64,000 nt of DNA, taken from Basidiobolus meristosporus CBS 931.73. Lineage: Eukaryota; Basidiobolomycota; Basidiobolomycetes; Basidiobolales; Basidiobolaceae. The position numbers were made by a program, and so were the translations under genes. The notes below the pieces were generated by a model. That model had not been told where the DNA came from. It saw only the letters and a program-made list of their open reading frames with translations, and did not search any database. Of the stretch, positions 30,103-42,200 are shown piece after piece. Position 1 is the stretch's first letter. Every line of letters starts with the position of its first letter. Where the stretch lies: assembly GCA_002104905.1 (NCBI GenBank), contig MCFE01000193.1:1-64000 (forward strand). The letters run 5' to 3'.

Positions 30103-33100
30103 AAAGGTAGTACCCAAGACCCTACAAAGGCAACAGCAACCTGTTTTGCAACTACTGCAAAAGGAAAGGACACACATTATACCAGTGTCTCAAAAAGTGA
30201 GATAATGAGCAAAAGAAGCCTGAATATGAGAATGCTGCAATAAGTGAAGATAGACTACTCATATCTGCACTAAATATGACCACAAACAAGAATTCTCAGA
30301 AGTGGTATATTTACTCTGGAGCATCTCAACACTTTACACACCAAAAAGAACTTTTTACCCAATATCAAGAAATTCCAATCAAGAAGGTTTTCATGGGCAA
30401 CAATAGAACACTTGATGCCGTGAAGAAGGAACTATCCAAGTAAGCCTAAGAAGCAGTAAAGGAAGCCATACACTGACCTTTAAAGAAGTACTCTATGTAC
30501 CAGAAATAGCCAAGAACCTAGTAACTGTAAGCAAGGCCACTGCAGAAGGACTCAGTTTCAGCTTTGACATTTCTGGATGCAAGATCACTGATCAAAATGG
30601 TCCACATATTGCTTTAGGTATTAGAGATCAGAACCTATACAAGTTGACTTATATTACATCAAATTTGGAAGCCAATATAAGTAACTTAAGTGAAGAAACA
30701 CCAATGATTTGGCAGAGGAGGCTTGGGGATATCAATTTTGATTTTTTGCGCAAAATGATCAAAGATCAGCTACATTCTGGAGTAAAAATTGATCCCCCAG
30801 CTGATTTGGAGCACTGTGAAGCCTGCATATATGTGCAACAAACCAGACAACCATTCAAGAGCTCTGGGTTAGTCAAAACTAAGAAAAAATTAAATCCAGT
30901 TCACTCATATTTGTGTGGACCTATGCTAAATTTATCCTTAGGTGGGATGAAGTATTTAATTCCCTTTATTGATAATTATACAAGATACACATTGGTCTAC
31001 TTCATGGAAAAAGAGGAAGAAGCACTGTCTAAGCTCAGGGAGCTTAAAGCCATGGCAGAGAGAGAAATTGGTGAAAAAATCAACAAAATACACTCTGACA
31101 ATGGTGGACAATATACCTCAAAACTCTTCATCCACTTCCGCAAAATTCATAGGTTAGAGCAAGAGACTACTGTACCATACTCCCCACTGCCAAATGAAGT
31201 AGCAGAATGCGCTAACAGATCAATAATTGATATGGCAAGATCCATGATGCATGATCAAAAATTATCCTATGATTTTTAGGCAGAATCAGTTGCCACAGGT
31301 TGATACCTTAAGAATAGGAGTTATAGCAGAATTCTTTGTGATTCTACTCCATCTGAAGCATAGTATGGGTACAGACCAAGTGCAAAACGTCTAAGAATAC
31401 TTGAGTGTACAGTATATGCCAAGAGGCTGCCTGGAAATCAGTCAAAATTTGAACCAAAAAGTGTAAAATGCATATTTTTGGGTTACTGCAATGAGAGTAA
31501 AGTATGCAGACTCTACAATACCAGAGTAAAGAAGCTGATAAAGTCCAGGAATATGTTGTTTGATGCAAATTCAAAATTTTCACAAAAAATGACACCAGAT
31601 GATTACAAAAATCTGATCTCAAGTCTACCAATTGTCAGGTTTGAATCAGAGCCAAACAATGAAAGTTCTTTCACCCCAGAGGACTATACAACTGTAGTTC
31701 AGCCTGAAGCAGTGTCCAGGAATATACCAAAAGTGATTATTATAGTATCAAATGCCTGGAGATCAAATCAGAAAAGAAATAGCCCAAATTACTATATCAA
31801 AGAGGGTACAAACTTAGCCTACACCTATTCAGTCCATATAGATGAGCCCCAGACTGCAAACAAGGCCCAAAATATCCATCAGACAAAGTTTTGGAGATCT
31901 GCAACAACTGAGGAATATCAGGCCCTGATGGAAAATCAAACATGGGCTTAGTCAAATTACCAATCAACCAAAAATCAATCGGATGCAGATGGGTCTTCAA
32001 TACAAAATACAAGGCTAATGGTACAGTTGAAAAATAAAAAGCAAGACTTGTGGCTAAAGGATACTCTCAAACAAAAGGACTTGACTGTACTGCAACCTTT
32101 GCACCAGTAGCCAAATTTAATTCCATCAGATTAATATTGGCTATTGCAGCCAAATGCAGGTTTTTTATTTCTCAAATGGATGTAAAAACTGCATTTTTGA
32201 ATGAAGAATTTGATGAGGACATGTAGATGGACCACCCTGATGGATTTGCTGACCAAGATGACCTCCACTTGGTCTGCAAGCTGAAACAGTCACTAGATGG
32301 TCTCAAACAATCACCATGAGGCTGAAATTGCAAGATAGATTCATATTTGGAATCTTTGAGTTTCAAACACAGTGATGCTGACTATAGTATATATTGCAAG
32401 CCAGAGAGAGCAAGTCCAGTTCTATTAGCTCTATATGTGGATGATCTTATTATAGCCACCAATAACCTAGAAACATTGGAAGAGACTTAATCCAGCCTAT
32501 CTAAGGAGCGCAAGACATCCAATCTAGGAAAACTCAATTACTACTTAGGGAGTATGCTCTCCATAGAGTACCCAGACTATTACCCTAAGCCAATCCAAGT
32601 ATACTCAAGAAATACAAAACAAGCACCAAATGGAAGACTGTAAACCAGCAGCTACCCCAATGGAGACACACCTTGACTTGACCAAAACATAACCAAATCA
32701 AGAGAGCTTGGTGCCATCTAAAAGCCCTGACTTTCCATATCAATCTATGGTTGGCAGTCTGATATATACTGTGTTTGGAACATGCCCAGATATCTCATAT
32801 ACAGTAGGAGTTGTCAGCCAACATGATCAGAACTATAGACCTGATCATATTGCAGCAGTAAAGCAGATTTTTAGATACCTATAAGGAACTGCTGATGTCT
32901 GCCAAGATAGACTTATAAGGATTCAGAACAGGATCTTGTGCAATACTCTGATACTAATTGGGGACAAAACTTGTCTGACAGAAGATCCACCACAGGTCAC
33001 ACCTTTCTTGCCTGTAAAGGAGCAATTTCATGGAATTCAAGTAAGCAACCAACCGTTGTGGTGGTGTATAAGTCCAAGGGAGAGATACATCCAACACTTC

Positions 33101-34492
33101 TCAAGTGTTTTGTGTGTGGGGTGTTCACTGGGTGCAATAGCCTCTGGCAAAAGCTTGCTAGGAATACTTGGGTTCTGTCTCTAATCTAATGTGAAGGGGA
33201 ATAAAGCCACAAGCTTGTCAAGGGAAAACTACTGAGCTACAATCCCCAACTTAGTTGGCATCTTAACAAAAGTATGTGCTGGGTTCAGCATCCTTTGAGA
33301 TGACAATGCACTAAAGCTTCCAAAGTCAAAACAACTGTAAACTCCACCAGCAGGGACTTGATAAGAATGCAGCTGTGGTCAACAGTTACAAAGACAGAAA
33401 AGTATCTTTGCCTGTGCAAGAACAAACTTGGGAAAGAATCATATAATAAAAGATACCTACTCTGAGTATTCCTCACAAGTATTGCCTCCAAGGTCAGTTG
33501 GCTGTCAGCGCGGTTTCCTGGGTGTGCCCTGTGGTCTGGGGTTGGAAGTACAGGTGGCAGCAGGTAGCAGTGATCACACTGACCAACAAGTTGGAATATT
33601 GATAAAAGGGATGATAATTTATTGTTGAGGGATAGCCTCCCTTAAGTACTTTTCTTACTGGCTAAGTGATTATTAATCATGGTGTTCCAGAAGGTTCTGG
33701 ATATCAATTGAAATCTTAATGACATCAGAATGACCTAAGAATGCTCTAAGTAGGTGCCGGAAGGTTCTAAGAGGCACAGCACATCCAACCAATCAGGAGT
33801 CAGTATTCTGAAACTTGCATAACATAGGGATACCAGATATGATATGGAAATGGTGGGGATGGTGACACGGGTTGATCATGTGTCATAAGTACTGGCGCAG
33901 GTACTTGCCTAATATGGAGGCACTTATAGCTAGTAATCTTACATAAAGTGAGGGGTAACTTATGCAATAAGGTAAGTAGGTGTGATAGTCAACCGGCTTA
34001 TGGGATAGTACTGATTGGGTAAGACAAATGGGATAAAACTGAAATAAATGTAGTAGAGATATAGGGAAGTAGAAAATGAGGGAATGAGCACATCTGTCAG
34101 TGGGTGTCACTGTCACCCCACTACACTGTAGCACTTTCTACCACAGAGGCAGAGTATATGGCAGCCTGTGAAGCTACAAGAGAAGCAATGTGCTTAAGAA
34201 GGATTTTTATAGATATAGGCCTATGCCAAAAAACGCCTATTACATTATTTCAAGATAATCAAGGATGTATATAATTAGGTAGAAATCCAACTTTTCATGC
34301 TAGTACTAAGCACATAGATATTAGACATCATTTCATACAAGAAACTATAGAGAATAACTTAGTTAGCTTATTTTACTGTACTTCAAACAAAACAATTGCA
34401 GACATATTTACAAAACCATTAGCTACAGACAAGTTTGAATATCTTAGGTCAATATTAGGACTAGTCAGTATGAACATTTAGCTGAGTGGGAG
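30103..34492 (+). pseudogene. copia C internal region (gag deleted, pol degenerate, interrupted by a solo LTR)
   Basis: Directly after the LTR end it joins the zinc-knuckle part of gag (AAGGTAGTACCCAAGACC), so the primer-binding site and most of gag are missing. The protease reads WYIYSGA, with the same Asp-to-Tyr change as copy B, and the same frame-breaking sequence follows (GATGCCGTGAAGAAGG). Integrase and reverse transcriptase carry many stops; YVDDLIIA is kept at about 32434-32457. RNase H is split at QPT/VALST by a 1069-bp insertion (33057-34125) and resumes at 34126. Confidence 0.85.
33057..34125 (-). mobile_element. solo LTR of the Gyp1 family inserted in copia C RNase H
   Basis: It reads TGTGGTGGTGTATAAG..CACCCCACTACA in this strand, which is the reverse complement of the Gyp1 LTRs at 50103 and 56192. 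Its 1069 bp match their 1070-1071 bp. It is flanked by CCGT (33053-33056) and CTGT (34126-34129), a 4-bp target duplication with one change. Removing it restores the RNase H sequence around KQPTVALST. Confidence 0.9.
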
Positions 34493-34841
34493 TGTTGTAA
34501 AAGCATGTAATTCCACCTAAATACTCACCTATCTTAGTCACTTGGATCATTACCTTCAAATCCTAGAGGATACTGTCCAAATTCCTTGTTGGGATTTACT
34601 TAGAATATTTTCACTGAAATACCAGGTACCCAGAACATGAAAATTCTCAAAGTTGTCCATACATCCCCAAACTTTGCAAACATGTTCTTGGGACCTTCCT
34701 TAATTTATTTTATGTGTTTGTATTGCTAAGACCATGTAAAAGTATAAATTCAACTTTTACATTCAATAAATCATTAAGTGAAGACCACATAATCTACTTG
34801 TCCTCCCAATCACTGCCAATATCTCCAAGACTCTCACAATA
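34493..34841 (+). mobile_element. copia LTR (349 bp), right end of array
   Basis: It begins TGTTGTAAAAGC and ends CTCTCACAATA, the last C having become T. The five bases after it (GAAAG) do not match those before the left LTR at 23194 (GTTTG), so the array as a whole lacks a target duplication. Confidence 0.88.
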
Positions 34842-35441
34842 GAAAGAACCTATATAGTACAACTTGCTCTCTAGGGCAGTTCCTTGAGTCTCAAACACTT
34901 CTTCAATATGAATGAGCCAAGGTCCTAGGTTCTAATTGACTTTGCCATGGTTGCAGCTGACCTTCACACTAAAGTTGCTGTAAATAGCAATTTGCAAGTT
35001 CCATGACATGGTAATCCTCCCTTGTTGCTGTTGGCTAAGAAGCTTGAGTAACTATTATGGTTGGGTCAGAACTTGTTGCAATGTATATCCATTTGTTGCT
35101 TTCTATCTTCTTGATTGTTGTTTATTTTTTCACTACAAGGGAGGTTTTGGCTAATGCTGCTACCAATTTTACAAGTCATGATATACAAGAGCTGCAGAGT
35201 AACAAGGATCTTTGCTAGTATTCTATTAACTGAAACTTAGACTGATTTTATTCAGGTCACAACAGCACCTTTTGCACATTTTATCGGATTAGGTGCTGAC
35301 TAATGATATTTCCTAATTTAGGCTATGGCTGGTGACTCATTTGGTTACTGTATTGTCACCCAGTAGGAATTTACCTAACAAATGAATTGCTGTCAGATAA
35401 AACTGATTTGATTAAGCATTCAAGTGCTAAATTGTAACAAT
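34842..35441 (-). mobile_element. Gyp3-family Ty3/gypsy relic: gag start, leader and 5' LTR
   Basis: Bases 34842-34975 match the gag start of the Gyp3 relic at 58790-58920 (shared GCTCTCT, GAGCCAAG and CCTTCACACTAAAGTTGCT blocks). Bases 35165-35441 match the presumed Gyp3 LTR at 46805-47205. On the minus strand the LTR starts TGTTACAATTTAGC and is followed near 35165 by TTGGTAGCAGCATTAGCC, a candidate primer-binding site. The rest was cut away where the copia LTR now sits. Confidence 0.55.
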
Positions 35442-37289
35442 CTTGCCCAAATCTACAACTTCCCCAGTATCACTTGTAGTATTCAGTGTCCTGAACTTGA
35501 TCATTATTACACCAGTACAGAAATTTCAAAGCTGGCAGCTTACAGCTCAAGTTTTACTAGCTAATCACCACTTGACTATAAAAAAGTCTCAGCTGAGAGA
35601 TCCTGCACTATAAAGATGCCCTTATTTGCTGAAAACCTACTTAAAGATTGCTTCAAGAGACCCTGGTGCTCTAAATATGCCCACTTAGGATCCCCTGTAG
35701 TGTACAGTCCCCTTCAGTAACCACTTGAAGAGTCCTCTTTTATCTGGAGTCACTCCATTAGACAGCCTCACAGGTCTAAGGTACACTTGAGAGACACTAA
35801 AAGCATATTTCTTAAGATTTGAAAAACGTTTTGTGTCCAAAAAAAAATCTCTTCTCACAAAGGAAAGTGGCTGCAAAATTATGTAAAGCTACCAAATGAT
35901 ATATACTCAATAGTCTACAAAGATTAGCATTCTGCTATAGGAGTAGAATATACCACTTATAGTATATTTTGGGCCTAAGACCAGATAAGTCAATGAAAGT
36001 TCATCCTCTATTAATATATTAAACTCCCAATTACTATTTTAGAAATTACATACTGGAAGATGTGGTATATTATAGATTAGCCTTCTTGTCATTGAGCAAG
36101 CCCTAAACTAACTTTGATATATCATAACAGATCAAGCAGGCAGGCAAAGCAACAATATCTATAAAACAGACAACTATCAAAGTTCTTACAGTGGGGCTTT
36201 GCAGCATTATTGGGATACCAAATGGTTGCTGTATTGCTTTAACAGCAGTGCATAAAACTGCAGATTTTTTCCTTAAAACAAGTCAAGTTACAAGTACTAC
36301 CATATCCCAATCTCATGAAGAATATTACCTTCAAGGCCATCATGGATACAATGAGTTGGCACATGGAGGACAGCCAGGAAGAGTTGGAAAATACAGAGGA
36401 CAGATGTGCACATGGAGACACCTATGCCTATGGCATTAAGAAGCTAAGCAGCCCTAATGTTTGAGTAATCAGTTAGGTAATGCAAAGCTGAGTTGTGTGC
36501 AACAAGCAACTAGTTTTTATTAGGAAAACTCTACCAAGGTGCACCAAGTTTCTCTTAGTCACAAGCCAATCCCTACACTAATCAATACAGAACTTACACA
36601 AATACAAGCCAGAGTGCGTCTATAAGGGGGACTAGAATCCAGTAGGGAGAAGGACTATAGTGGCTAATTATCAAAACGTTCTTTGCAGATACTTAGGAGG
36701 TATTCATGGCAGAAGTGACAGCAGCCAAACATATGCTTGCAAGATATATACATTACCAGCAATACAAGGAATATTGCAACTTTGCAAGCATCATGCAAAA
36801 GAGCTGTAAAGTTGAGGTGATACAAGTATGCCAATTGTGGCAAGTGTGAGCATTTGTAGAGGTTAGTAAGCTAGAGGCCATGATATTTTTCAATTCAAAC
36901 TATATGTGGAATACCCCAGGTTGTTGTTGGCAAGCAAATACAGAGGGGTTATTCAACAGTGGAATATGTAAATTGGCAAGGGGAGGTAGAAAAAGGAAAT
37001 TCCATTTAGTAAATTGGTACAGTGGCATTGTACAAGACTAGTTGTAGGCTGCCATACTGCTGTAATAATGCTATCAGTGGTTTGCAAAGAGGTTATCAAA
37101 GCACCATCAAGTATTTTACCACATAAGGCAATTGCATGTACTGGCCTGTTAGATCCACTCAAATGGTTGTAAAGCACACTAAGTCTGCAACAACACCATG
37201 CCACCCTTGGCAAAACACCATACAAACACCATCATATTTTATCAACTTGATTTGGTGGTAAAATTAGCAAAACACTGTTGTGATCCTGT
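35442..37289. other. AT-rich sequence, no recognisable gene
   Basis: Open frames are short (for example 36191-36439) and show no domain. Composition is like that of the decayed retroelements. I see no LTR ends or RNA genes here. Confidence 0.4.
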
Positions 37290-37555
37290 TGTAGTGGGGC
37301 AACAGTGACACCCACTGACAGATTTGCTCATTCCCATATTTTCTACTTCCCTATTTTTCAACTACCCTTATTCAAGTTTTATCCCACTTATCTTACTTGA
37401 TCAGTACTATCCCATCAGCCAGCTGACTATCACACCTGCTTACCTTATTGCATAAGTTATTCCTCACTTTATGTACAATTACTTGATGCAAGTGCTTCTA
37501 TATTAGACAGGTACTGTGCTAGTGCCTATGGCACATGACCAAACCATGTCACCAT

Positions 37556-37942
37556 TGTGGGTTATTACTGACTGTACTTGGTGAGTGGGAGAGCTTGTAG
37601 GTCAAGTCAGTACCACTTGGTTCAGAATAGCTTCCAATAGAAGGTAGCAAGGTAATAAAGACTTCTGTTTATTTTGTCCAAATCTTGTTGTTCTTCCTGG
37701 TTCAATTGGGTAGATATATATATCACTTGGGGGGGCTTAGACAATAGACAATGTGTTATAAAATAGGGGTGTGAACACCTTCCTGTTATGGTAAGTGTTC
37801 TAACTAGATGAGGGCAGGGATAGGAGGGGAGGATGCGTGGGGGAATCATAGGGAGGGTACTGGAGGACTTTGGGTAGGACTCTGGAGGGAACTCTTGGGA
37901 GAACTCTTGGGCAAAGAGTGGGTACTACATTGAGTACTCACA
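37556..37942 (-). repeat. Gyp2 3' LTR (387 bp)
   Basis: On the minus strand it starts TGTGAGTACTC and ends AACCCACA. It differs from the 5' LTR only at three transition sites (AGATGAGG/AGATAAGG, ATGCGTGG/ATGCATGG, ACTTTGGG/ACTTCGGG). No clear polypurine tract precedes it: the adjacent minus-strand sequence is AACCCCCGGGATA. Confidence 0.95.
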
Positions 37943-38015
37943 TATCCCGGGGGTTAAGTGGGAGCTTTGTCCTCGAAGTTCTTTGACTAACTTGCTTCTC
38001 CAGGATCGAATTTGT

Positions 38016-39155
38016 TTACGGAGCATGGGGAGTCACCGTAGTACCATTGCTGGTTGTCACTTGCAAGGGGATCGCGGGCAAGTACCTGATACCATTTGGT
38101 GGCAGAGTGGGGTGCGGCCTGTATTGCTCAAGGAATTTTTCCACAGAGCCAAATAGTTGGCGAACCATAGGGTTCTGGGTAAGTTCCTTGGGAGGGTCGG
38201 AGAACAAGAAAAGGTGCAATAGCGCGATAAAGTCTTGCTTCTTTATCTTGCGAACGTTATTGGGGCTTGTCCTTTTTGTGTTCAATATGACGGCGGGGGA
38301 CCTTTTGAAGAGGGCGTACACTTGGTCGGCAGTCACCCGTTGTCAATAACAAGTTTTTGCTTCTTCCAAGACGTATTGTAGTTCTCCCGTAGAAACTGTG
38401 GCGCAATCAAGGCACTTTTGTACTTGCCTCATGGTTTCTACAGAATCCGCGGCGGTTTCTTTGGCTTCTTAGAGTTGAACTTTGTACTGATTCCTGAGTT
38501 GTCCTATGGTAAACCACTGTAATAGTTGTAACACAGCAACTTGGTGGATTGCATGGGTTAACTGGCCGGTGTATTTAATCCGTTTGCATATCTTCTCTAA
38601 GATGGTTACTTCTTGGAAATGTGGTTTGAGATGTTTGCGAATTTCTTGGAGGAGTCCTTTGATTGGGAGTTCTACTTCTGGTGCTCTTGCAGCTTGTACC
38701 AGGTCTGCGTATACCTCAACAACCGTGGTACCTATTAATGGCAAGTATGCAACAAAACAGGGGGGCTCTCAAGGTCTTGTGAGGGCGCGACAGTTGATTC
38801 CTTGTGTCTTCTGTCTAACTGTGTCCAGTATGGATACGGGAATCAGCGCGGCGTCCTTCTCCTTAATGATCAAGGAACCTCCTCTTAGGTGGTACACGGT
38901 CTTCTTGGGTAGTATCTCCATGCTTTGTATAGGCGTGGGTAACTTGTCTCGTCCCTCTCTGATTGTGTCTTGTATTAGCGTGACTGCTCCAGCAAACAAC
39001 TCTTCATAGGTGGCTCTTGTTGTATGTAACGCTTGTACCATATCTCTTAACACTTGCAGGTTGGTTTTGTTTTTGATATCATCTTGGTTCTTGCTAGTGG
39101 GAGGGGTATTGCCAGTTTTGGGTGAACTGTTTCCTTTGGCGCTTTCCATATGCAT
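38016..39155 (-). pseudogene. Gyp2 third ORF of unknown function between integrase and 3' LTR
   Basis: One frame runs from ATG 39155 to the stop at 38016 (about 380 codons). It is interrupted by TGA at 38769-38771, TAA at 38469-38471 and TGA at 38343-38345. The start is Lys/Ser/Asn-rich (MHMESAKGNSSPKTGN). The body looks helical and soluble (VLRDMVQALHTTRATYEEL, ELPIKGLLQEIRKHLKPHF, LLQWFTIGQLRNQYKVQL). No signal peptide, membrane span or furin-like site is seen, so it does not look like an envelope gene. The frame stays open over 1.1 kb apart from the three stops, which argues it was once translated. I do not recognise it. Confidence 0.6.
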
Positions 39156-39284
39156 TCTTTTGTTCTCCCCTTTGGGCAAACTCCCTCGCGCATATTATTT
39201 GTACCTATATTGACTAAAATCTCCTCTAATAAACTTCAAATGTATCCCTTGTCTTCCTCTATCCTTGTCCTGATATTTGTTTAA

Positions 39285-42200
39285 TCACACTTTGGTCTCA
39301 GTGATGATTGGTGGATCATCATGAAACGGTTTCAGATGGGCTGGCGCTACGTTGCTGATTGTCTTATTATTCAGGGTGATGGTGTACTTTGGTCCGTGGT
39401 CCAAACTGATAACGGTGCATGGGCCAATCCATCAGGGTGTAAATCATGGGCGGAACTTGAGGCCTGCAACGGTTTGGTTGTACCACACCTTATCGCCTGA
39501 TTTCCACTTTTGTCTTGTTAGTTTCTCATTTTTGGGTGGAGGGGGAAGGTGCTTGTTGACATTTTCGAATACTTTTATGTATAGGTGGGCAATACGGTGT
39601 ATCAACCTTTCTATATAGTCGTTATGTGTTGTCAGGGGGACACCTTCCATTGTCAAACCAGCTTCCTCCCGCCACTTGGGTCTTCGTCCATATAGGATTT
39701 CATATGGGGAGAAACCCGTCGTTTTATTTGGTGTGGTGTGCATTGCTAGGAGTGTCAGTGGGAGCAGCTTGGCCCATGATTGGGGAAGTTCCCAGTGAAG
39801 CTTCTCCAGTATGCGGCAGCACGTCTGGTTCATCCTCTTGGTTAATCCGTCAGTCTGGGGGTGATACGCGGCCGTGAAGACTTGTTTCACGCCCATCATT
39901 TTGCACAGGTGGGCCACGGTGTTGTTCAGGAAGGAACCACCATTGTTGGACAGGAGTATCTGAGGATATCTGTGTCGGCAGATGAGGTGTTCTAGAATGA
40001 ATTGGGCGGTTGTCTTCTGATCTTTATTGCAGACGGCTTGGGCTTCTACCCACTTTGAGAAATAATCGGTAGCAATTATTATGTATTGTTCTCCTTTCTT
40101 TGTTTTCATAAAGGGGCCAACAAAGTCAATCCCTACTTGGTGGAAGGGCAGGTCAACCGGTATTGGTGCGGTTGTCCCTATCTTCTGACTCCGGTTGAAT
40201 CTTTCGCAAGTGGTGCATCTTTGTAACGTATTTGTAACGTTGGTCATCATTTTTCGCCAATAGAACGTTTTTCTTAACATCTTATATGTTGTTAGGGGGT
40301 TAGCGTGTCCTAATGACATATGTCTTTCTTGTATGATTTCTTCACGGGCTGCTAGTGGGGGTACCTTGGCTCTGGACTGTCCTGGGAGGAACCATAGTTG
40401 ATTTTCTTGTACTTCGTACTGACACCATTTCCTTCAAAATTCTCTCTTCTGTTTGTTTGTAACGACATGTTTGGGATACCTCCCTTTCTTTTTAAAGCAG
40501 ATTACGTCCTCGTACTCATCACTGACACGTATTTGGCAAACGGGACAGCAACTGAGGAAGTCTGCGTCCTGGTGTTTCTTGCCAGCGCGGTGAATTATTT
40601 CAAAGTCGTATTGCTGTAGTTGTAGGGCCCAACGTGCTAGTTGGCTGGTAAAGTCTTTAGTTTTCATCAGCCAGACCAGTGCACTGTGGTCCGTTACTAT
40701 CGTGAATTGGCGACCATGTATGTATGTATGGAATTGTTTATTTGAATAAACAACAGCCAGACATTTTATCTTGGTAATGGGGTAGTGGCATTTGTGTTTG
40801 TTTAGCAAACAGCTCACGTAACCAATCGGGTGGAATTTGCCGGGTTGGTGGTATTGTCCCAGTACAGCGCCTATACCGGTGAGGCTTCCATCACAGTTAA
40901 TAAAAAGTCTTGCATCCCAATTGGGAAATCGTAACACTGGCGGTGACGTCAGGGAATGTTTCAGCTGATTGAATGCTCTCTTTTGAGGCTCCGACCATAC
41001 AAAACACTGGCCCTTTTGCATCAATTCATACAGGGGGGCTGCTATTGTCGCAAAGTTTTTGACAAAGCGGCGATAGTAGCCGGCTAATCCTAGGAATCCC
41101 AACACTGCATTAATGTCCTTTGGTGCAGGTGCATTTTGAACGGCTTTCAGGAGTGATGTAGATGGGTATATTCTATCTGCCGAGATCTTGTGGCCCAGGA
41201 ACAACAATTTTGTATACAGGAAATGGCACTTCTTGGGATGTAGTTTGAGTTGGTTCTTGAGGAGGGATGTCAGGATACGTTGCACATTGTGTATATGTTC
41301 TTCTACATCGGGGGAATATATCGTGATGTCTTCCAGATACACGAGGGCACATTCCCATTGTAGATTTCCTAGCACCTTGTCAATCATCCTTTGGAACGTA
41401 GCGGGGGCATTGCACAAGCCAAAGGGTAGTTGGTTCCATTTGTATAATCCAAGCAATGTTATAAAAGCGGTTTTGGGTTGATCTTCCGGGGCTACTTCTA
41501 CTTGCCAATACCTGGAGATTAAGTCAAGAGAGCTAAAATATTTAGCTCCAATTAATCTGTCCAAGAGGTCGTCTATTTGCGGTAGCGGATACACGTCCTT
41601 CCAGGTGATGGCATTCAATTTCCGGTAGTTGATGCAAAAGCGTTGCTTTCCGTCTTTCTTTGGGACTATCACTACGGGGGAGGCCCACGGAGACTGGCTC
41701 TCTGTAATGATGTCGTCTTTTAATAAAGTTTCAATCGTCTCTTTGATATAGTCTGTGTCAATTTTCAAATTCCTATAGGCTTTTTGCTTGATGGGGTATT
41801 TGTTGGCAAGGTGGATTTGGTGATATACCCCAGGTATATGACCAATTACTTGGTTCTTAGAGAATACTTGGGCAAGCGGACATATTCCTTCTAGGAATTT
41901 GTCTTGTAACGTAGGCGGTAGACCGGGGTCCACATCTGGTTTGGGGAGTTCTTCTTCTGGTTCTTTGTTTGGAGGTGGTCCTTGGTTGTTTCCGTCAACT
42001 TCCTCTAAGTTTAACAATGGCACTCCTCTAGGCAATGTCACCGTGTGTTGCCTGTTGTTAACCACTAAGCATTTCAGGCTTTGCGTTTCAAATTTCGGTG
42101 GTATCCATACTTTAGGGATCGAGATTCCTTCCAGTTGCTCAGATGCTTTTGCTGCAGTTATCATTCTTCCGCTTGTTGAATAAGCTATTGGTGTTTCTAA

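Noticed and set aside
38016-39155. Envelope gene for Gyp2.
   Set aside because: No signal peptide, transmembrane span, cysteine pattern or cleavage site is visible in the frame.
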